A stretch of 52,046 bases of DNA. Source: Planctomycetota bacterium. Lineage in GTDB: Bacteria > Planctomycetota > Planctomycetia > Planctomycetales > Planctomycetaceae. The DNA lies in the NCBI GenBank assembly GCA_027618475.1, contig JAQCEJ010000031.1:1-52046 (forward strand), in the 5' to 3' direction. The notes beneath the pieces are model-generated. The model saw only the letters and a program-made list of their open reading frames with translations. It did no database searches and was not told where the DNA came from. The position numbers and the translations under genes were made by a program. This document shows, one piece after another, positions 43,296-52,046 of the stretch. Every line of letters begins with the position of its first letter. The stretch's first letter is position 1.

Positions 43296-43867
43296 TTTTG
43301 CGTGTATTTGCTCAATAAATCGTCGACGCCGGCAACCGGCAGCGGGTGCCCGTTTTCCCACGCGACATTCCCCAGCCGGTCGATGACGAACAACGCCGAT
43401 CGTACATTGCCGGTCTGCTCATCCACAAGGCCCCACTGTTTGTGCAGCGTGTAAACGGGTTCGGGGTCGGTCAGTATCGGAATTGTCGATCCGTTCATCG
43501 TTTCGAGGAGCTTACGATTGACCTGAGGAAGTGCCGGAGTGATGCCGATGATCTTGATGCCGTCCGCCTGAACAACCTCGGCGACGCTCAAGACCGATTG
43601 AAACAGCCGATCGCGGTCCAACGGGTCATGAAAAAAAACGAGCCAGATTTCGTGCCGACCGATAAACGCCCCTGCGCGTACGATTTGATTCTCTTGATTG
43701 AACGCTTCGAACAGCGGTGCCGGACGTGTGGCTTGCCGATCAGAAACTTCGCCGGTCGGTGCCGACTGCCGTTCGCGCTCTTGCCGCGCCATCTTGTCGT
43801 ACGACGCGGCGACTATCAGCACGCCGGCGACAAAGAGAATCCACAATCGTCGATCGATATTTTTCAC
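43292..43867 (-). CDS. Thioredoxin-fold (AhpC/TSA-like) protein without catalytic cysteine
   Basis: A 191-residue protein with an N-terminal membrane anchor (LWILFVAGVLIVAAS) and a peroxiredoxin-like fold: VRAGAFIGRHEIWLVFFHDPLD, IIGITPALPQV, IPILTDPEPVYTLHKQWGLV, SALFVIDRLGNVAWE. No cysteine occurs anywhere, so the peroxidatic residue is missing and it cannot be a normal peroxiredoxin. The start is GTG, 12 bases after the leuA stop. Its stop overlaps the following membrane-protein gene. A structural or binding role is inferred. Confidence 0.72.
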   Translation of the reverse strand: MKNIDRRLWILFVAGVLIVAASYDKMARQERERQSAPTGEVSDRQATRPAPLFEAFNQENQIVRAGAFIGRHEIWLVFFHDPLDRDRLFQSVLSVAEVVQADGIKIIGITPALPQVNRKLLETMNGSTIPILTDPEPVYTLHKQWGLVDEQTGNVRSALFVIDRLGNVAWENGHPLPVAGVDDLLSKYTQK

Positions 43868-43879
43868 GATGGGATCTCA

Positions 43880-45439
43880 TCATGTGGTCGAGGTCGCGGC
43901 GATTTTTGGCGGTGTCTTCAATTTCTGATCGGTGGCCAGACGATTGAGGGCCTTCAAATACGCCAGGGCACTCGCCTCGATGATGTCGGTACTCAGTCCT
44001 TTGCCGTGATACGTTTTTCCCTCCGATGAAATTTCGAGATTGACCTCTCCTTGCGCTTCCTTGCCGCGAGAAACGCTTGTGACCTGATAATCTTCGAGTT
44101 TTGCTGACAATCCGGTGATGCGCTCCAGCGCCCAGTACACGGCGTCGACGGGGCCGTCGCCGATCGCCGCGTCGCAGTGGACTTTTCCCTCTTCATCTTT
44201 CAGTTCGATCGTTGCTGTCGGAATCGCCGTCGACCCGGCAGAGATATGCAGACTGACCAGTTGCCAGAGATCGACGCTGTCCGACAAGCGATTGTCGACC
44301 AGCGCGATGATATCGGCGTCGTAGACATCCTTCTTTTTATCGGCGAGCGCGATAAAGTCGTTGAAAATGGCTTGAAACGACTCGTCATCCAGCGAATACC
44401 CGAGCGCACTCAGCCGATCGCGAAAGGCATGCCGACCGCTGTGTTTTCCCAGAACGAGATTGGTACCGATGAAACCAACATCGTCGGGCCGCATGATCTC
44501 GTAGGTCGAACGCTCTTGCAGCATACCGTGCTGATGGATGCCCGCCTCGTGCGCGAACGCGTTCTGGCCAACGATCGCCTTGTTGCGTTGCACTTTCATG
44601 CCGGTGATCTGCGAGACAAGCCGGCTGGTCGGATACAGTTTCTGCGTGTTGATACGAGTCTGCACACCGTAATAATCTTGCCGCGTCTTGAGGGCCATCA
44701 CGATTTCTTCGAGAGCCGCGTTGCCGGCCCGTTCGCCGAGTCCGTTCATCGTGCATTCAACCTGCCGGGCTCCTGCTTCGACGGCAGAGAGACTGTTCGC
44801 GACGGCGAGCCCCAGATCGTTATGACAATGCGTACTGATCACCGCTTTGTCGATGTTCGAAACGGTCTTCTTCAAATGCGTAATCACCTGATAGAAATGC
44901 GACGGCGTCGCGTAGCCGACGGTATCGGGAATGTTGACCGTCGTTGCCCCCGCCTCAATCGCCTTCTCGACGACTTCACTCAAGAAATCGAGTTCGGTGC
45001 GGGCGGCGTCTTCGGGAGAGAATTCGACGTTGTCGCAATAATCGACGGCCCGCTTCACCATTTCGACCGTCGTGCGGACGATTTCTTCTTTCGCCATTTT
45101 CAGCTTGTACTGGCGATGGATCGCACTCGTGGCGAGAAACACGTGAATCCGTTTGTTCTCGGCGTCTTTGAGCGCTTCCCACGCGCGGTCGATGTCATCC
45201 TTACGGCAGCGGGCCAGTCCGCAGATCGTCGTGCGATCCCCAAACTGATTCGCGATGTCGCGGACCGCAGCAAAATCGCCGGGGGATGCGATAGGAAACC
45301 CGGCCTCGATGACGTCGACCCCGAGTTCGACGAGCGCCCGGGCGACCTCCATTTTTTCCTCGGCGGTCATGCTGCACCCGGGCGATTGCTCGCCATCCCG
45401 CAGCGTGGTATCGAAAATGATGATGTTGTCGTTCGACAT
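43880..45439 (-). CDS. leuA: 2-isopropylmalate synthase
   Basis: Condenses acetyl-CoA with 2-oxoisovalerate, the first committed step of leucine synthesis. From the ATG at 45439 the protein has 519 residues. The catalytic [10 protein letters not shown] is at 9-18, the metal-binding HCHND at 204-208, [13 protein letters not shown] follows, and the C-terminal leucine-binding regulatory domain is complete, so leucine feedback is expected. The start is preceded by AAGGAAA; the frame to 45508 would run into the terminator stem. The leader carries a promoter, a leucine-rich leader peptide and an attenuator. Two small genes follow with 12-base and overlapping junctions. Confidence 0.97.
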   Translation of the reverse strand: MSNDNIIIFDTTLRDGEQSPGCSMTAEEKMEVARALVELGVDVIEAGFPIASPGDFAAVRDIANQFGDRTTICGLARCRKDDIDRAWEALKDAENKRIHVFLATSAIHRQYKLKMAKEEIVRTTVEMVKRAVDYCDNVEFSPEDAARTELDFLSEVVEKAIEAGATTVNIPDTVGYATPSHFYQVITHLKKTVSNIDKAVISTHCHNDLGLAVANSLSAVEAGARQVECTMNGLGERAGNAALEEIVMALKTRQDYYGVQTRINTQKLYPTSRLVSQITGMKVQRNKAIVGQNAFAHEAGIHQHGMLQERSTYEIMRPDDVGFIGTNLVLGKHSGRHAFRDRLSALGYSLDDESFQAIFNDFIALADKKKDVYDADIIALVDNRLSDSVDLWQLVSLHISAGSTAIPTATIELKDEEGKVHCDAAIGDGPVDAVYWALERITGLSAKLEDYQVTSVSRGKEAQGEVNLEISSEGKTYHGKGLSTDIIEASALAYLKALNRLATDQKLKTPPKIAATSTT

Positions 45440-45490
45440 GTCGTTGTTTCCTTGCCGTTCCCGATTTGTTTCAATTTGTACTGTGCCAAT

Positions 45491-45521
45491 AAAAAAACCC
45501 CAGGTCAACAGTTGACCGGGG
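45491..45521 (-). terminator. Attenuator terminator ahead of leuA
   Basis: On the minus strand CCCC-GGTCAA-CTG-TTGACC-T-GGGG (45498-45521) is a ten-pair stem with one bulge, followed by seven U (45491-45497). It lies 52 bases before the leuA ATG and after the promoter, so it is inside the leuA transcript. A segment GGGGATGGT (45558-45566) can instead pair with ACCACCCC (45518-45525), with one bulged base, and break the terminator. Confidence 0.85.
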
Positions 45522-45553
45522 TGGTTTTGATTCGTTTTTTTGCCGCAAAAACG

Positions 45554-45622
45554 CTACACCATCCCCGTGTCCCATAAGGATAAAAGGAGGCTTAAAGGTA
45601 AAGCGTGACGGCTGGCTGACAT
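45554..45622 (-). CDS. leuL: Leucine-rich leader peptide of leuA
   Basis: A 22-codon frame, ATG at 45622 to TAG at 45554-45556, preceded by AGGA six bases upstream. Six of the 22 residues are leucine, at positions 8, 10, 12, 13, 14 and 16, encoded TTA, TTA, CTC, CTT, TTA, TTA. TTA is uncommon in the surrounding genes. The peptide needs no function of its own: the ribosome's position on it would sense leucyl-tRNA. The last three codons (GGG ATG GTG) belong to the antiterminator strand. The frame starts about 28 bases after the predicted transcription start. The sequence does not resemble the proteobacterial leader peptides beyond the leucine run. Confidence 0.8.
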   Translation of the reverse strand: MSASRHALPLSLLLSLWDTGMV

Positions 45623-45656
45623 TATTGTTCCTGTTTTTTGTTTATTGCTTTAACCC

Positions 45657-45684
45657 ATTATCGGCAAAGCGGGCGTCTTGTCAA
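45657..45684 (-). promoter_or_regulatory. leuA promoter
   Basis: A perfect TTGACA (45679-45684), a 16-base spacer, and GATAAT (45657-45662, five of six) on the minus strand. The start site would be near 45650, about 28 bases before the leader peptide. Confidence 0.75.
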
Positions 45685-45929
45685 GAGATGAGTTTTAACA
45701 CCGCTGCAAATTCCACATGACATAATGACGAAATCAAAAGTAACAGGTTCGCTCAAAAACAATTCGCCATCGCGAAAATGCTTCATCTCGTAATACGCCC
45801 GTGAGGGGCGCGTTTGTGACATTTTCAACGATATTCACAAATTTCAAAGAACAACTGTTAAAAGCCAAAATGAAACGCGGTCACGAGAAGAGAAACGTGG
45901 GTTGAATTTCGAGTGAAAGGAAATTTGCG
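45685..45929. other. Spacer between leuA promoter and small membrane gene
   Basis: AT-rich and without a recognisable gene. It contains an inverted repeat TTTGTGA/TCACAAA (45813-45819 and 45835-45841) with a 15-base gap, a possible operator for the plus-strand gene. Confidence 0.4.
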
Positions 45930-46235
45930 ATGATAACCTTTGGCAAATGGATCATGATGGTTGGTGTCGGCTGGTTTTTCGTCGCTTTGATAATTGTCGT
46001 TGCGTATCAGGTCACAGGGTTTACCGGCTACGCTCCCGGATTTGAATGGATTGGTCTAGTCGTCTTTGTGCTGGTTTATCTGGGATTGGCGTTTTATTGC
46101 CCGTGCATCACAGTCCTTATCGGTGTATTTTTCATCTTCTTAGGAACACTCTTCGACCGCCGATCGATAACGTCTGTAAACATCACTTCAACGTCTTCAA
46201 ATACGCATACAAATCGGCCCAGTCGCCGTCGTTAA
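45930..46235 (+). CDS. Small integral membrane protein
   Basis: A 101-residue protein of unknown family with three hydrophobic segments (about 7-28, 39-57, 60-78) and a short Ser/Thr/Arg-rich tail. The start has AAAGGA about nine bases ahead. The last 17 codons overlap the 3' end of the convergent cytochrome gene (46183-46235), so the polar tail may be a chance extension. The hydrophobic core reads like a DUF-type two- or three-helix membrane protein. No partner is evident. Confidence 0.6.
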   Translation: MITFGKWIMMVGVGWFFVALIIVVAYQVTGFTGYAPGFEWIGLVVFVLVYLGLAFYCPCITVLIGVFFIFLGTLFDRRSITSVNITSTSSNTHTNRPSRRR

Positions 46236-49200
46236 GTTCTTTCAGCAACCCGGCGGGCATCATCGAGGTCTTGCTTACTGAACGCGATTCGATCTCGCCC
46301 GTGTTGAACCGGTGCGTCTGCAATGTCGCGTTGCGCAGAATAAAACCATCGACCGATTCGTAGATGATCATACCGTGGTAGATTTTTCCGTCTTTGGAAA
46401 CGACGGACGACGCCTGATAACGAGGCGAGACGTCGCGGTTCGGAAAGACGATCGCCGTGAAAAGTTCTTCCAGCGAAAATCGCTTCGTGACCCCCGAGAG
46501 AGACGGTCCCAGCGCCTGGCTGCCACCGTGACAATGGCCGCACGAGCGTTTGTGGAATTGAATCTGACCACGGGACGCATCGCCGTTGTCCCAATCGATC
46601 TTCGCAAGCCGGCTTTGCAGATCGCTCATTTCGAGTTCGGAGGTTCCGAACAAACCGGCGACTTCCTGGGGATAACGTTTCGATAATTCCGACGTCCATT
46701 TTTCGATCGCCAACGGTTGCGGGGCGTATCCTTTCTCGCCATAGACGAAACCGGTTTCGATGCCGGTGGCCTGTTCGAGCAGTTTCACGAGTTTTTCTCT
46801 CAAGGGAAATTCACCGTTCGAATCCCCCAGCCACCGCACGGCACCAAGTAATGCAACGAATTCGGCGGGATCGTTTTTCGGCCCCAGTGCCACCAGCGCG
46901 TTTGTACTCGCTTCGAGCACTTCATACTGCCACGACGAGAGGCCGTTCACAAATTTTTTGCGATCATCCGCCGAAGGTTCGTCGGCTAGCGCAATTGTAA
47001 TTGCCCCCTGCAGCGAAGGGTCGTCGTATTGCTCGCGGATTAAAGCAATGTCTCGCGATTTATTGGAAGCGTTGAGCAGAAAGACGACATCTGTCGTCCA
47101 GGGATAATCTCCCCCATCGGCGGCAATTTTCGCAGTAAACGCATCGATCGCCATTTGCAGATCGTCATCCGGCAATGGATCGAGAAACATCACGTGTGCC
47201 GGCCGGCCGAACTCGGGATGCTTGAGCAACGCCAAAGGGAGATCGGGATCGTAGGTTACCAGTTGAGCGAACATCTCGCCGACGCGGTCTTTCCAGTTGC
47301 TGTCGGTCTGATAGTTTTTCTCGGTCAATTTGCGATCGAGAGCAAGCAGGGCGGTTGCCGAGCGGCTGCGTTGGTCGTCCGACCGCTCACCCGGCAAACG
47401 GCTGAAGACGATGAGATAATGAATGTCGTCGACCGGGTCGGATTCGTCGGTGATCTGAGCCAACACATTTTCGCGGACCTGCACGTCGTCGACCTCGAAC
47501 ATCGACAACAGTCGCGCCAGTTCAAAGTCGACCGGTGAATCAAGAGGATATAACGCAGCCAACTTCTGCTTCACAGCATCGACATCGGATTGATACGACG
47601 AAAAATTAAGTGTAGCGGAGTAGCCATCAAACACCGGAGCCCTCCCTTCTTTCGGTCCGACGTCACCCCAGACAATTTGCAACAGCCGTGCTGCGTCGGC
47701 GTGCAGATCTTTCAGTGATGCATCGTCAAGTACCGACAACGCGAAGCCGCTCGCGTCAATGACCAGCGCAAGACTGTATTCCACCTGCCGTTTTCGGCCC
47801 CAGAAAAACCAAAGCCGCGCTCTGGGTCCACGCCGTGCGGCGACGTCGTAGACATGCTCGACAATGTCCGCCGGCATTCGACGAATGACTCTTGCTGCCG
47901 CCTGACGGACGCTCCGGTCGTCGTCATCCAAACAGGCGGTGAAGCTTTCAACGAGTCGAGAAAGGTCTTCGATTTGGGCGTCGCTTAACAGCGATTCTAA
48001 TGTGGCCCGTTTGACAGCGGGATGCGTGTCATTCAAGTACGGCTGCAAGAGTGAGGCGTTCCACGCAATACGGTGATTACCCCCGGCAGCCCGAATGATC
48101 CGCTCTTTGACGTGTGCATTTCCATCTTGTGCAGCGCGTTCGAGCATTTCGACGTCGATGCCTCCGAACAGCTCGTCGATAATTTCTACGGCTCGAATGC
48201 GTTCGGTGTCGGTTCGCATGTCATCGAGCATGGCGTGTACGAAGGGGTCGCGGCCGAGCTGCTGTGATGCCGGAATCCAACGCGCGCGCGACCAACTCGC
48301 CAGCGGCTGCGGTGCGTTCAGACATTTCGCGAGAGAATCGCCATCCTGTGCCTGTAATGAAGCTGCATCGCCCTCAAACGTTACTCGATACACCGATCCT
48401 CGCAATCCCCGGCCACCCACGCTGACAAACAGGCTGCCGTCAGGGCCGACTTCTGCATCCGTCGGTGCAAAACCGTAATCACCCGCTGCGGACATAAACA
48501 GTTCGGGCTCGTCGCTTATCGGATTGCCGTTGTTATCAAGACGCACGACCAGCACACGGCCGTACGTCCAATCGAGCGCGAAAATCGCATCACGATACGA
48601 CTCGGGGAACTGCCGATGGCGATAACAAATCACCCCCGTCGGCGAACCGCGGCCGCAATTGGCGACGACGGGCATCATGTCGAGAAATGGGTTGGGCCTC
48701 TTCCAACTCCGAGTGACCCAGCCCGCATCAGCGGTCGGCACCGCATGGAAGATCCGCGTCGGTCGATACCATGGCAGCGAAATATCGCGCTCACCGTCAC
48801 TATCGTAGGTGAAAATATCGCCGACAGAATTGAACGCGAAATCGTACGCGTTGCGGAAGCCGTCCGCCAGCAATTCGATTTCACGAAAGTCGGGATTCAC
48901 TCGTAACAGCACACCCGCTCGTGGATTATTGATCGGCAAACGAAAACGGGTAATCGTCTCTTTCGTCACCCCGGCGTAATTCCCCCCGATGACGTACCAA
49001 TACCCATCCGGCCCTTTCTGCACCGAATGAACTTCGTGTTCTCCCCCGGCTTTGATGGTAAGAAGCGTCTCAGGAGGACCATCGGCTTTACCATCGCCGT
49101 CGGCGTCGCGGTAGCGGATCACCCCGGCGTCGCCACTGGCGATGAGATCGTTGCCGTCGAAGTACAATCCCTGCGCCCCGGTCTTGGGACCATCGGCGAA

Positions 49201-49443
49201 TTCCTGAATCGCATCGGCCCGACCGTCGCCATCGGTGTCGAGCAGCGTGTGAACGTAACCGCGACCCGCGACGACGACCCGTCCCTGTGCATCAACGGTC
49301 AGCGAATAGATATCGTGTACCAGCAATTCGTCGGCATAGACATCAACATGAAATCCCTCGGGGACAATAAGCGGAACCGTCTCGGACGGTGGCGTTTCGC
49401 CAAACATCACCGCCATCAACAACAGACTCAAAACCTGCAACAT
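46183..49443 (-). CDS. PVC-type heme-binding cytochrome with propeller domain
   Basis: About 1086 residues, secreted. A signal peptide (LQVLSLLLMAVMFG) is followed by a sugar-dehydrogenase-like beta-propeller (about 25-400: PEGFHVDVYA, DTDGDGRADAIQEF, GLYFDGNDLIASGDAG, NAYDFAFNSVGDIFTYD). Next is a long alpha-helical HEAT-like region (about 400-930) and a C-terminal cytochrome-c-like domain with a single CGHCH heme motif near 966-970 and a downstream PRYQASSVVSKDG and MMPAGLL methionine ligand region. These marks match the PVC-type heme-binding family. It is expected to pass electrons from substrate oxidation in the periplasm. The ATG at 49443 is preferred since GAGG directly touches the one at 49452. 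It stands alone. Confidence 0.92.
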   Translation of the reverse strand: MLQVLSLLLMAVMFGETPPSETVPLIVPEGFHVDVYADELLVHDIYSLTVDAQGRVVVAGRGYVHTLLDTDGDGRADAIQEFADGPKTGAQGLYFDGNDLIASGDAGVIRYRDADGDGKADGPPETLLTIKAGGEHEVHSVQKGPDGYWYVIGGNYAGVTKETITRFRLPINNPRAGVLLRVNPDFREIELLADGFRNAYDFAFNSVGDIFTYDSDGERDISLPWYRPTRIFHAVPTADAGWVTRSWKRPNPFLDMMPVVANCGRGSPTGVICYRHRQFPESYRDAIFALDWTYGRVLVVRLDNNGNPISDEPELFMSAAGDYGFAPTDAEVGPDGSLFVSVGGRGLRGSVYRVTFEGDAASLQAQDGDSLAKCLNAPQPLASWSRARWIPASQQLGRDPFVHAMLDDMRTDTERIRAVEIIDELFGGIDVEMLERAAQDGNAHVKERIIRAAGGNHRIAWNASLLQPYLNDTHPAVKRATLESLLSDAQIEDLSRLVESFTACLDDDDRSVRQAAARVIRRMPADIVEHVYDVAARRGPRARLWFFWGRKRQVEYSLALVIDASGFALSVLDDASLKDLHADAARLLQIVWGDVGPKEGRAPVFDGYSATLNFSSYQSDVDAVKQKLAALYPLDSPVDFELARLLSMFEVDDVQVRENVLAQITDESDPVDDIHYLIVFSRLPGERSDDQRSRSATALLALDRKLTEKNYQTDSNWKDRVGEMFAQLVTYDPDLPLALLKHPEFGRPAHVMFLDPLPDDDLQMAIDAFTAKIAADGGDYPWTTDVVFLLNASNKSRDIALIREQYDDPSLQGAITIALADEPSADDRKKFVNGLSSWQYEVLEASTNALVALGPKNDPAEFVALLGAVRWLGDSNGEFPLREKLVKLLEQATGIETGFVYGEKGYAPQPLAIEKWTSELSKRYPQEVAGLFGTSELEMSDLQSRLAKIDWDNGDASRGQIQFHKRSCGHCHGGSQALGPSLSGVTKRFSLEELFTAIVFPNRDVSPRYQASSVVSKDGKIYHGMIIYESVDGFILRNATLQTHRFNTGEIESRSVSKTSMMPAGLLKELNDGDWADLYAYLKTLK

Positions 49444-49583
49444 GATATCCATCCTCGGCGAGACGATTCACTCGCGTTTGCATGAAGCGATCGAACAGAT
49501 GGATATTATGAGGAAACATTGCTCGGGTGAAAACCGTCGCAGCTGCGCGGATGAAATTTACCGCTGATTCGCGATAGGGGTCG

Positions 49584-50147
49584 TTAGTACGCCTGCAGTT
49601 TCGATTCTTCCACCGCGCGATACATACTGCGGACGATCACGAAGCCGACGGTATGATACAACCCGACCGCCGCATGGTTATCGGCGGTAACTTCAAGCGA
49701 GACCTTGTTCATCCGCGACTGTTGAAAACCGTCGAGCGATTTTTGAATGAGCGCCCGGCCGAGCCCCAGGCCACGGCACTGAGGAATCACACCGACGTTC
49801 TGAACGGCACCGTTTCGTGTCGATTGCCTGAGACCCTGAATCGTCGCACAGTCGGTGACGGGGTTTCCTTCGTTGTCGACCTGAGAAATGATCCACGTTG
49901 TCTGCGGTAGAAACGACGACTGCGTGGTGATCTCGGTCATTAACCGCTGGCAACCGAAGAGGTCGCCGAGGCAGGGAAAGATGCGTGAATCGAGTTCGTC
50001 GCGAAAACTCTCGTACTTCACGTGCGCGTGGCGATCGATCGCAGCTTCATCCCAGGCGACCCAGGTAAACCCCCTGGGAAGCTCCGGGTCAGCGAGCGTT
50101 CGCTGACGCAGATCGATTTCCATTCGATATCGGCGGAAATAGCTCAT
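49584..50147 (-). CDS. GNAT family N-acetyltransferase
   Basis: A 187-residue acetyltransferase of the GCN5-related family. Substrates are unknown. The acetyl-CoA loop is QCRGLGLGRALIQ (about residues 125-137) and the C-terminal strand-helix VSLEVTADNHAAVGLYHTVGFVIVR is typical. The N-terminus MSYFRRYRMEIDL is an unusually conserved type of opening seen in planctomycetal members. Further ATGs at 50153 and 50186 are possible starts. It is separate from its neighbours (about 290 bases to the DUF1501 gene, about 140 to the cytochrome). Confidence 0.88.
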   Translation of the reverse strand: MSYFRRYRMEIDLRQRTLADPELPRGFTWVAWDEAAIDRHAHVKYESFRDELDSRIFPCLGDLFGCQRLMTEITTQSSFLPQTTWIISQVDNEGNPVTDCATIQGLRQSTRNGAVQNVGVIPQCRGLGLGRALIQKSLDGFQQSRMNKVSLEVTADNHAAVGLYHTVGFVIVRSMYRAVEESKLQAY

Positions 50148-50380
50148 CCCCATAATGCACCACGGCACGAGACGCTGATCGCCCAAAACGCCACCGGGGT
50201 TAATTTTAACACGCGGGATGAAACTGTCAACGATTTGTACACGACCAGAAAGTGAACGCGAGACATTCGTAACGGTTATGCGGGCGAGGGAAAACCAGCA
50301 GACGAAAAGGGACCTTCACTCCGGCCCAAAGCCCCAGATGGGGAGAGGCAGATTGGCGAATGAGCAACCTGAAAACGACA

Positions 50381-50409
50381 CGGCCCCGCTGGATGATCCA
50401 CCGGGGCCG
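50381..50409 (-). terminator. Terminator of the DUF1501 gene
   Basis: CGGCCCC/GGGGCCG stem with an inner TGGAT/ATCCA pairing, 24 bases after the DUF1501 stop, followed by a short U-bearing stretch (GTTTTC). A good stem with a weak U tract. Confidence 0.55.
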
Positions 50410-50433
50410 CTGCCGTTGATGTCAAAAAAAGTC

Positions 50434-51894
50434 TTACGCCAGAATTCCGGTCACGGCATCGGCCTGCACCATCTCGCGCGGCTGATTGAGGTGATTGTAG
50501 ACCGTCCGTCGAGGACGCAACCCCACGCTGTGGTACACCGTCGCCAGAAGTTCCATCGGGTGAACCGGGTTTTCGATCGGCGTCGATGCGGTGGCATCCG
50601 ATTTGCCGTGTACGTGTCCCCGCTTGACGCCCGCCCCCGCGATGACCGATGTGAAACAGTACGGCCAGTGATCGCGTCCGTCGTCTTCATTCTGGTTGCC
50701 CGAGGTGCTGACGCCCCGTTTCGGACTGCGTCCAAATTCACCGACCGCCACGACGAGCGTTTCGTCGAGCAGGCCTCGTTCGTCGAGGTCGGAGATCAGC
50801 CCCGACAAACCGGCGTCGAGCATCGGCGAGTTCTGCTCTTTCATTCGTTTACTTAAGCCGGAGTGCACGTCCCACGAATGATTGTCGGAGTTCGCCACCT
50901 TCGGCCAGTTGACCTCGACCACGCGCGTTCCCGCTTCGACAAGTCGTCGGGCTAACAGGCAAGCCTGACCGAACGTATTGCGTCCGTACCGGTCGCGGGT
51001 CTCGTCCGATTCGGCGCCGAGATTGAAGGCGTCGCGTGCCCGGCCGGAGATCACCAAACTTAACGCCTTATCGTAATATTCGTCGAGCGAATAATTCGAA
51101 ACGGCCTCATCGAGTTCACTCAAACTGCTGTTGATCCGGTCGCGGAGTTTGGCACGCCGTTCCATGCGGGCTAAAGGGGTCTCGGCACGAAGTTTGAGAT
51201 CTTCGATACTGATTTTTTCCATTTTTTCCATATCCATATCATCCCCCGTGGGATAGAGATAATACGGATCGTACGCCCGGCCCAGGAACCCGGCAGTGCC
51301 CGCTTTGCCGATGACGCTGCTTTCCTGAAGCGGTCGAGGCATCATCACGAACGGCAGCATCGGAACCTCAGGGGGAAGCTGCTTGATAATGTTCGAACCA
51401 AAGTTCGGGAAATCTTTCGGACTCGGCGGTTCGAGCTGACCCGAAGGGCTCACTTTATCAGCCGTGTATCCGGTGAGCATCTGATAGATCGCCGCCGTAT
51501 GATTGAACAAGCCGATCGGCGTGTAGCTCATCGAACGAATCATCGTGAATTTGTCGTTCGTCTGAGCCAGTTTGGGAAGGTTTTCGGTAAATTGCACACC
51601 GGGAAGTTTGGTGTCGATATTGGCGAAAACGCTTTTTACGTTATCAGGAACATCGGTTTTGGGATCCCACAAGTCGAGATGACTGGGGCCCCCTTGCAGA
51701 TAGACCATGATGACCGACTTCGCCTTACCGAAACCGGGGCCTCCGTAAATTCCTTGCTCGTCGGCAGCGGCATTGGACTTGAGCATCTGAGCGAGGCTCA
51801 ACCCCATGAAGGCAGACCCGCCCACCCGCAGCAACTCGCGCCGGCTGAAACCATCACAGTTATCTTTTCCATAGCAACCGGGAATCACCAGCAT
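50434..51894 (-). CDS. DUF1501 protein with Tat signal
   Basis: A 486-residue DUF1501 protein, a sulfatase/phosphatase-fold-like family abundant in planctomycetes with no proven activity. The start at 51894 follows GGAGG by eight bases, and a Tat motif ([11 protein letters not shown]) is near residue 16. Motifs are [83 protein letters not shown] and [22 protein letters not shown]1501 genes usually sit beside DUF1549/DUF1553 cytochromes; none is adjacent here. The gene is complete and read leftward. Confidence 0.93.
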   Translation of the reverse strand: MLVIPGCYGKDNCDGFSRRELLRVGGSAFMGLSLAQMLKSNAAADEQGIYGGPGFGKAKSVIMVYLQGGPSHLDLWDPKTDVPDNVKSVFANIDTKLPGVQFTENLPKLAQTNDKFTMIRSMSYTPIGLFNHTAAIYQMLTGYTADKVSPSGQLEPPSPKDFPNFGSNIIKQLPPEVPMLPFVMMPRPLQESSVIGKAGTAGFLGRAYDPYYLYPTGDDMDMEKMEKISIEDLKLRAETPLARMERRAKLRDRINSSLSELDEAVSNYSLDEYYDKALSLVISGRARDAFNLGAESDETRDRYGRNTFGQACLLARRLVEAGTRVVEVNWPKVANSDNHSWDVHSGLSKRMKEQNSPMLDAGLSGLISDLDERGLLDETLVVAVGEFGRSPKRGVSTSGNQNEDDGRDHWPYCFTSVIAGAGVKRGHVHGKSDATASTPIENPVHPMELLATVYHSVGLRPRRTVYNHLNQPREMVQADAVTGILA

Positions 51895-52046
51895 CGTCAG
51901 ACCTCCACGATTTTTATGCACAAAGAGCAAGCTCACGCCGAAATCGACGTAACTTTATTATCGGCCGAACACATCGGTTACTGTTGATAATACCGAAGTG
52001 AGTGGGGAAATGTCAATTGGCGAGTCCGGCTGTGTTCAGGGGTTGG
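51895..52046. other. Upstream region of the DUF1501 gene, window edge
   Basis: The ribosome site GGAGG is at 51903-51907. AT-rich blocks around 51955-51990 (minus strand GATAATA) could be a -10 element, but no matching -35 is clear. No gene is visible to the window end. Confidence 0.35.

Larger units (their letters stand above)
45440..45690 (-). promoter_or_regulatory. leuA leader: leucine attenuation control region
   Basis: The leader reads, in order: promoter, ribosome site AGGA (45629-45632), leucine-rich leader frame (45554-45622), antiterminator strand (45558-45566, inside the last leader codons), the competing strand (45518-45525), the terminator stem with U tract, then the leuA ribosome site. 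When leucyl-tRNA is scarce a ribosome would stall on the leucine codons, free 45558-45566 and allow the antiterminator. When it is plentiful the ribosome covers that segment up to its stop codon and the terminator forms. This is inferred from arrangement and base pairing. Confidence 0.8.

Noticed and set aside
44177-45577. 466-codon open frame opposite leuA
   Set aside because: It is antisense to a textbook LeuA, has Asp/Arg/Val-rich filler composition with no domain, and runs through the leuA terminator.
45813-45841. CRP-type site
   Set aside because: The half-sites resemble TGTGA/TCACA but the gap between them is 15 bases or more, far too wide for a CRP dimer.
46801-46830. GTTCGAATCC-like tRNA T-loop
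   Set aside because: It lies inside the cytochrome coding sequence and no acceptor stem or anticodon arm can be drawn around it.

Overview
The window reads as a chromosomal segment from a member of the Planctomycetes (PVC superphylum). The evidence is the protein families present: a DUF1501 protein with a Tat signal, a PVC-type heme-binding/propeller cytochrome, a Tat-exported GFO/IDH/MocA oxidoreductase, and a MoxR-DUF58-BatA-DUF4175-VWA-prenyltransferase operon. The spacers are also rich in small dispersed palindromes of a kind common in these genomes. I see no rRNA, tRNA, CRISPR array, prophage or complete insertion sequence.

Layout. 1-2.4 kb: a DUF1801 protein and a small membrane zinc-ribbon protein in a repeat-rich, gene-poor stretch. 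2.4-8.1 kb (minus): secreted oxidoreductase, a PAS/GAF/receiver signalling protein, squalene-hopene cyclase. 8.1-9.6 kb: a BON-domain protein and a small protein. 9.7-11.3 kb (minus): PdxA translationally coupled to a histidine phosphatase. 11.7-16.8 kb (plus): MlrC-like M81 protein, an amidohydrolase/deacetylase, TrpF, DUF1015. 17.1-29.5 kb (plus): the six-gene MoxR operon, in which three successive proteins carry MIDAS-type DxSxS motifs. 29.7-33.3 kb (minus): enolase-superfamily enzyme, amidohydrolase, MFS transporter. 33.3-36.5 kb (minus): AcpS, a membrane protein, TrpS, PyrD; the trpS-membrane protein-acpS-MFS junctions all overlap by 4-8 bases. 36.8-38.8 kb (minus): small lipoprotein, HU, YkgJ cysteine-cluster protein. 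38.9-42.85 kb (plus): mobA, moeA and a MoeA-periplasmic-binding-domain fusion. 42.7-45.4 kb (minus): leuA with a thioredoxin-fold protein and a membrane-anchored protein. 45.9-52 kb: small membrane protein, PVC cytochrome, GNAT acetyltransferase, DUF1501 protein.

The most notable discovery is in the leuA leader (45.44-45.69 kb, minus strand). A good sigma70-type promoter is followed by a 22-codon leader reading frame with six leucine codons (four of them TTA), then a GC-rich hairpin with a seven-U tract just ahead of leuA. A segment just after the leucine codons can pair with the 5' arm of that terminator. This is the full architecture of ribosome-mediated leucine attenuation, and it would also govern the two genes downstream of leuA.

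A second theme is non-coding mobile or structured DNA. A REP-like hairpin family has five copies with compensatory stem changes. Three MITE-like palindromic elements of about 130-175 bp share a GTCGAAT-type core; one has a candidate 5-bp target duplication and another supplies the stop codon of a neighbouring gene.
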